Positions 5,010 to 7,834 of a stretch of 7,834 nucleotides of DNA are shown piece by piece. Origin of the DNA: MWDT01 sp035506315 (GTDB taxonomy: Bacteria > Verrucomicrobiota > Verrucomicrobiia > Opitutales > Opitutaceae); assembly GCA_035506315.1 (NCBI GenBank), contig DATJPQ010000266.1, positions 1 through 7,834 of the forward strand, given 5' to 3'. Below the pieces are notes generated by a model. That model saw only the letters and a program-made list of their open reading frames with translations, did not search any database and was not told the DNA's origin. Numbering within the stretch: position 1 is the first letter of the stretch; each line of letters begins with the position of its first letter. The translations under genes were made by a program, and so were the position numbers.

Positions 5010-7103
5010 TTAGAACCCGTGAAACCGCACTTCGACGTGGAAGCCGAAACTGCTTTCCCGGCGCGTGCCTTTATAGAATGTCATCGCATAGCGGATGAAC
5101 CAGGTGTTGTTGAGGTTCTGCCGCACGCCGATGGTTCGTTCATTGAAACGGTGAAGCCGGTCGTCGTATTGCAGGCGCAGGAACGTCTCGTAAACTTCGT
5201 TCAATCGCAGACGGTAGTCTGTCACATACTGGGCGATATCGGCGGAGAGGTAATTGGTGGCGAGGCTCCACGACCAGGCGTCGCCGTCGTGCAGGGTGAG
5301 GCCGGTGTTGAGTTCGCGCGTTTTGAGGTCTTGCGGCGCGATGCTTTGATAGAGGTCGAAGCGCAGCCAGTTGGCCGGCATCAAGCCCAGTTGGAAATGG
5401 GTTTCCGAAGTGGTGCGTTCGCCCGGCTGGCGCTTGAAGCGGAAATCGTTGGCAACATTGAAAACGAGGAGATCGCGCGAGCCGTAGACTGGATCGCGCG
5501 TCTGCAGGGTGTTGTCGAAGCCGACGCGCAGCGTGTTGGTGGCGGTCAAGTCGTCGACGTCGCGGCCGTCGCCCAGGCCGAGCGGCGGCAGGTAGGTCGT
5601 GAAGGTGCGGACGTCGATGGGCGGGATGTACTGCGGTCCGCGGCTGCCTTCCGGAATGTAGCGATAGGAGATGCGCGGAGTGAACAGATGGCGCAGTCCG
5701 TCGATCTTCCAGCGCGCGTTGTGGTAGTCGAACGTGCCGCTCATGCGCAGCTGCGCGTCAAAGCCCAACTCGCCAAGCTCGCGCGTGTAGTCGCTGCGGT
5801 CGGAGCCCGGCAGCGTGCGGGCGTAGTGCGTCACCCGGGCGCCGACCACCGGCGCGAAGACCAGCCATTCGCTCGGCGAAATCGGCCGCGTGAGCGAGTA
5901 ATACGCGTCGTAGCGGTCGCTGTTCAGCGTGGGCAGTCCGGCGCCGGGCGGATCGTCGCGCAACACCGCGAAGCTGGCATTGAAACGCTCGTAGAAGCCG
6001 CCGGGCAGCGCGAGCGGCAGCAGGTCGAAACGCAGTTCGGGCAGGCGTTGCTGCACGTCGAAGTACCGGTCGGGCTGGAAACGGGCGAACAGCGAAAGGT
6101 GATAGTTGTCGCCCGTGTAGACCGCCTCGGCGAAGTTGTCCGGCGTTTGCACCGGAAAGAAATCGTCGGGCCGGTAATCGCGCAGGACTTCCGAGTCGCG
6201 CCAGTAGTTGAAGGTGCCGTCGACGATCAGCCGTTCGCCGAACTGTTCGCGATGCTGCCATTCGAGATAACTGCGGTCTGACGGCACGGGCCGGCCGAGC
6301 ACATCGGTTTTTTTGTCGCCGTGGTCATTGATGTAGCCGGAGCGGAAGTGCCCGGAGCCGGCCAGATCGGTGCCGGCGCCGAACGCATAGTCGCCCGCCG
6401 GTCCGAACATGACGCCGCGGGCCGAGTACAATCCGAGATCACCGCCCAGCTTGAGGCCATCAGTCACCGGCAGGCGCAGCCCAATATCTGCATAAATCCC
6501 CAGCGATCCGTCGTAGCCGGCGTCGAGCGAGTAATCGGAGCGGGTCGGGTCGTGCAGCCGATAGTCGAAATGGGGCAGGGTGATCGGCTGCACGCCGCCA
6601 ATGCCGATATGGGCCCGTTGGGCCTGCAGGTGTTCACCAAACTCATAAGTCATCGTGTCGGCAGCGAGGGTGGGGGCCCACGGGCCGGGCTCGCGAAGCG
6701 ATGCCGTGCCCTGATGCACGATGAGCTGGGTTTTCGTCCCCTCGGCCGTCCGGCCGGCGAGGTAGATCGGGGCTTCCCCGAGCCGGACGTTTTCCGCAGT
6801 GTACGTTTCATCGGTCAGCCGGTAGGTGATTTTGTCGGCCAGCAACCGCCGGTCGCCCGCGGTAAGGACCGCATGGCCGAGCGCGGTGACCGTCTGGGCC
6901 GGCACGTGGTAGCGAATCTGGTCGGCGGTCAGCTCATACGTCCCGTAGATCGCGCGGGCGTGGCCGGTCAGGACCGATTCCTGGGTGCGATCGTCGTAGG
7001 TCTGCGCATCGCCCGAAAGCTCGGGTTGCAGCGGGCGGGGCGCGGCCGGCAGGCTGCCGCCGAGACTGGCGGCGATGAACAAAATGACGGGGAGACGACG
7101 CAT
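5010..7103 (-). CDS. lptD: LPS-assembly outer-membrane protein LptD (OstA/Imp)
   Basis: With ATG 7101-7103 the protein has 697 residues and a clear signal peptide (MRRLPVILFIAASLGG, cleavage near residues 20-21). An OstA/LptA-like domain follows (about 25-110: LSGDAQTYDDRTQESVLTGH, YELTADQIRYHVPA, LLADKITYRL). The rest is a large region of alternating aromatic strands forming the beta-barrel. It ends in ESSFGFHVEVRFHGF, with the terminal Phe expected for BAM-inserted porin-like proteins. LptD places lipopolysaccharide in the outer leaflet together with LptE. An in-frame TTG at 7142 would add 13 residues, but the ATG gives a proper signal peptide and leaves the repeat element outside the gene. 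The mature protein contains no cysteine, unlike E. coli LptD. The gene leads the minus-strand cluster, and the rsmB-like gene starts 13 bases after its TAA stop. Confidence 0.88.
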   Translation of the reverse strand: MRRLPVILFIAASLGGSLPAAPRPLQPELSGDAQTYDDRTQESVLTGHARAIYGTYELTADQIRYHVPAQTVTALGHAVLTAGDRRLLADKITYRLTDETYTAENVRLGEAPIYLAGRTAEGTKTQLIVHQGTASLREPGPWAPTLAADTMTYEFGEHLQAQRAHIGIGGVQPITLPHFDYRLHDPTRSDYSLDAGYDGSLGIYADIGLRLPVTDGLKLGGDLGLYSARGVMFGPAGDYAFGAGTDLAGSGHFRSGYINDHGDKKTDVLGRPVPSDRSYLEWQHREQFGERLIVDGTFNYWRDSEVLRDYRPDDFFPVQTPDNFAEAVYTGDNYHLSLFARFQPDRYFDVQQRLPELRFDLLPLALPGGFYERFNASFAVLRDDPPGAGLPTLNSDRYDAYYSLTRPISPSEWLVFAPVVGARVTHYARTLPGSDRSDYTRELGELGFDAQLRMSGTFDYHNARWKIDGLRHLFTPRISYRYIPEGSRGPQYIPPIDVRTFTTYLPPLGLGDGRDVDDLTATNTLRVGFDNTLQTRDPVYGSRDLLVFNVANDFRFKRQPGERTTSETHFQLGLMPANWLRFDLYQSIAPQDLKTRELNTGLTLHDGDAWSWSLATNYLSADIAQYVTDYRLRLNEVYETFLRLQYDDRLHRFNERTIGVRQNLNNTWFIRYAMTFYKGTRRESSFGFHVEVRFHGF

Positions 7104-7148
7104 CACGCGGCGCAGCAAAGGGCGCGGCCGGCAGGCAAGCAAGCCCCT

Positions 7149-7233
7149 AGGAGCCTGTCGGACTTACTAATGAATATCGTATCTTCAGCAGAAATTTTAT
7201 GGCAATAGCGGGAAACTGCCTCGACAGGCTCCT
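7149..7233. repeat. Hairpin unit 1 (12-bp perfect arms)
   Basis: The arms are 7149-7160 and 7222-7233, enclosing 61 AT-rich bases. The right arm is followed by TTAAGCAG. The AT-rich interior contains a possible minus-strand promoter for lptD. Confidence 0.75.
7176..7205 (-). promoter_or_regulatory. Candidate sigma-70-like promoter for lptD inside repeat unit 1
   Basis: Read on the minus strand, TTGCCA (7205-7200) is 5 of 6 to the -35 consensus. TACGAT (7181-7176) follows after 18 bases and is 4 of 6 to the -10. Transcription would begin near 7169 and pass through the left arm of the repeat before the lptD start at 7103. The match is modest and could be chance in an AT-rich interior. Confidence 0.28.
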
Positions 7234-7300
7234 TAAGCAGCGCTCCGCGCTGCAAAAACCTGATTTCTCCTTCGATCTTCCGCCGCAACGCGGCGGATTA

Positions 7301-7384
7301 AGGAGTTTGTCGGTCGGGGCGGATGGCCTCGCGACGGAATCTCGAGCTCTTTCCGAACTTTTATTTTAAGCCCGACAAACTCCT
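7301..7384. repeat. Hairpin unit 2 (13-bp perfect arms)
   Basis: The arms are 7301-7313 and 7372-7384, enclosing 58 bases. The arm sequence is a variant of unit 1 with compensating changes on both sides. Its right end reads TAAGCCCGACAAACTCC followed by TAG, mirroring the left end of unit 1. Confidence 0.75.
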
Positions 7385-7447
7385 AGCCAAAAAGCTAGAC
7401 GCTCCGATACGGTTAAGACAGCGTGCTGATCGCCGTCGCCGCCCACC

Positions 7448-7834
7448 ATGATCCCTCGCACTGAACTGAAAAGATTTCTGCACGCGACTCAGAGCCAGCC
7501 GCACGATTGGCTGGGCATGCATCCCGCGACGCACGGACGAACCACCGGAGTGGTGACGCGGGCCTTCCTGCGCGATGCGGTGACCTGCGCCGTCGTCGAC
7601 CCCGCCACCGGCGAAGAGTGGCCGATGAAGTCGCTCGCGCCCGAGGGTTTCTTCGAGGGCTTCACCGGCAAGCGGAAGGCGGTCTTTCGCTACATGCTGC
7701 GCACCGTGCGCGGCAACGGCGAGATCCGGCAATTCTTCGACCCCTACACGTATCTGCCCACGCTGGGCGCGCAGGATCTCTACCTCTTCAACGAGGGCAA
7801 CGAACACCGCATCTACACCAAGCTCGGGGCGCAC
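7448..7834 (+). CDS. glgB: 1,4-alpha-glucan branching enzyme, N-terminal part (partial)
   Basis: The first 129 codons are visible and the frame runs off the window. GlgB forms alpha-1,6 branches in glycogen, in the cytoplasm. The N-terminal motif HDWLGMHP (19-26) and the segment FFDPYTYLPTLGAQD (97-110), then LYLFNEGNEHRIYTKLGAH (111-129), are the highly characteristic start of bacterial GlgB, covering the N-terminal module before the central GH13 barrel. The catalytic Asp and Glu lie beyond the edge and cannot be checked. ATG 7448-7450 is the first start after an in-frame TGA at 7427-7429, and no Shine-Dalgarno sequence is present (CGCCGCCCACC precedes it). The gene diverges from lptD; the hairpin element ends 61 bases upstream. 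Confidence 0.95.
   Translation, partial: MIPRTELKRFLHATQSQPHDWLGMHPATHGRTTGVVTRAFLRDAVTCAVVDPATGEEWPMKSLAPEGFFEGFTGKRKAVFRYMLRTVRGNGEIRQFFDPYTYLPTLGAQDLYLFNEGNEHRIYTKLGAH

Larger units (their letters stand above)
7147..7386. repeat. MITE-like/REP-like element with four ordered hairpins
   Basis: Two units with closely related arms stand side by side. In unit 1, AGGAGCCTGTCG (7149-7160) pairs perfectly with 7222-7233. In unit 2, AGGAGTTTGTCGG (7301-7313) pairs perfectly with 7372-7384. The two units differ at two central arm positions (CC versus TT), and the partner arms change with them, so pairing is kept. Between the units lies a spacer bordered by TTAA on both sides (7233-7236 and 7298-7301). 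It carries two short perfect stems: GCAGCGC-TCC-GCGCTGC (7237-7253) and CCGCCGC-AAC-GCGGCGG (7280-7296). The outermost ends (7147-7166 and 7367-7386) are themselves a 17/20 inverted repeat, both including CTAG. No transposase is present. A non-autonomous transposable element or a repeated extragenic palindrome is the best reading. Confidence 0.7.
7104..7447. other. Divergent intergenic region between lptD and glgB
   Basis: These 344 bases separate the two divergent genes. Most are taken up by an ordered set of inverted repeats (7147-7386, described separately). The remaining 61 bases before glgB have a short CTAGC-CAAAAA-GCTAG stem (7383-7398) that overlaps the right end of the element. Promoters for both directions must lie here. 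No other gene is credible in it; a 61-codon minus-strand frame (7103-7288) is composed mainly of the repeat. Confidence 0.7.

Noticed and set aside
2936..5098. 720-codon plus-strand open frame antisense to scpA and the rsmB-like gene
   Set aside because: It lies opposite two genes with clear family motifs. Long antisense frames are common in GC-rich coding DNA, and its translation is low-complexity with no domain.
4902..6281. 459-codon plus-strand frame antisense to lptD
   Set aside because: The minus strand has a coherent outer-membrane protein with signal peptide and terminal Phe; the plus frame is its shadow, rich in V, A, R, E and Q.
7104..7142. Upstream TTG start for lptD at 7142
   Set aside because: The extension MLACRPRPLLRRV would put extra residues before a well-formed signal peptide that starts at ATG 7103.
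6321..7208. 295-codon plus-strand frame antisense to the lptD N-terminus
   Set aside because: It is a shadow of lptD that runs on into the repeat element; no motif is visible.
7103..7288. 61-codon minus-strand frame across the repeat
   Set aside because: It is built mostly from the repeat arms and their interior; no start signal or domain is visible.
7147..7386. CRISPR array
   Set aside because: The repeated units are inverted arms of two hairpins, not direct repeats with regular spacers, and no cas gene is nearby.
7361..7834. 157-codon minus-strand frame opposite glgB
   Set aside because: It is antisense to a clear GlgB N-terminus; no domain is recognised.

Overview
The window is high-GC DNA from a diderm (LPS-type) bacterium that uses menaquinone. 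It holds an LPS-assembly outer-membrane protein (LptD), a DHNA polyprenyltransferase (MenA), the condensin subunit ScpA and a glycogen branching enzyme (GlgB). The gene content and the style of the encoded proteins suggest a Verrucomicrobiota, perhaps Opitutaceae. That placement is inference from memory of similar gene neighbourhoods; no marker gene is present to prove it.

Layout. (1) 1-1082, plus strand: the tail of an unidentified membrane protein, then menA, joined by a 4-base GTGA stop/start overlap. (2) 1083-1740: a 658-base stretch without a convincing gene, with several hairpins and a local fall in GC. (3) 1741-2190, plus strand: a small S26-type peptidase with the Ser/His arrangement of SipW and eukaryotic/archaeal signal peptidases. 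(4) 2191-2342: a convergent intergenic region with two adjacent hairpins. (5) 7103-2343, minus strand: five genes in the order lptD - rsmB-like - scpA - 81-aa unknown - trxA, with small gaps (13 bases, 97 bases, a 4-base overlap, 45 bases). This is probably one operon combining envelope biogenesis, RNA modification, chromosome segregation and thiol redox. (6) 7104-7447: a divergent intergenic region containing an ordered set of four hairpins built on two copies of a related 12-13 bp inverted repeat, probably a MITE-like or REP-like element. (7) 7448-7834, plus strand: the first 129 codons of glgB, cut by the window edge.

Most of the window is core metabolism and housekeeping. The points most worth a second look are the symmetrical four-hairpin element between lptD and glgB, whose arms vary in a compensatory way; an LptD whose mature part has no cysteine; the orphan SipW-type peptidase next to a low-GC stretch; the uncharacterised 81-aa protein coupled to scpA; and the lack of recognisable Shine-Dalgarno sequences in front of all the starts. 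I see no strong evidence for a wholly new multi-gene system here.
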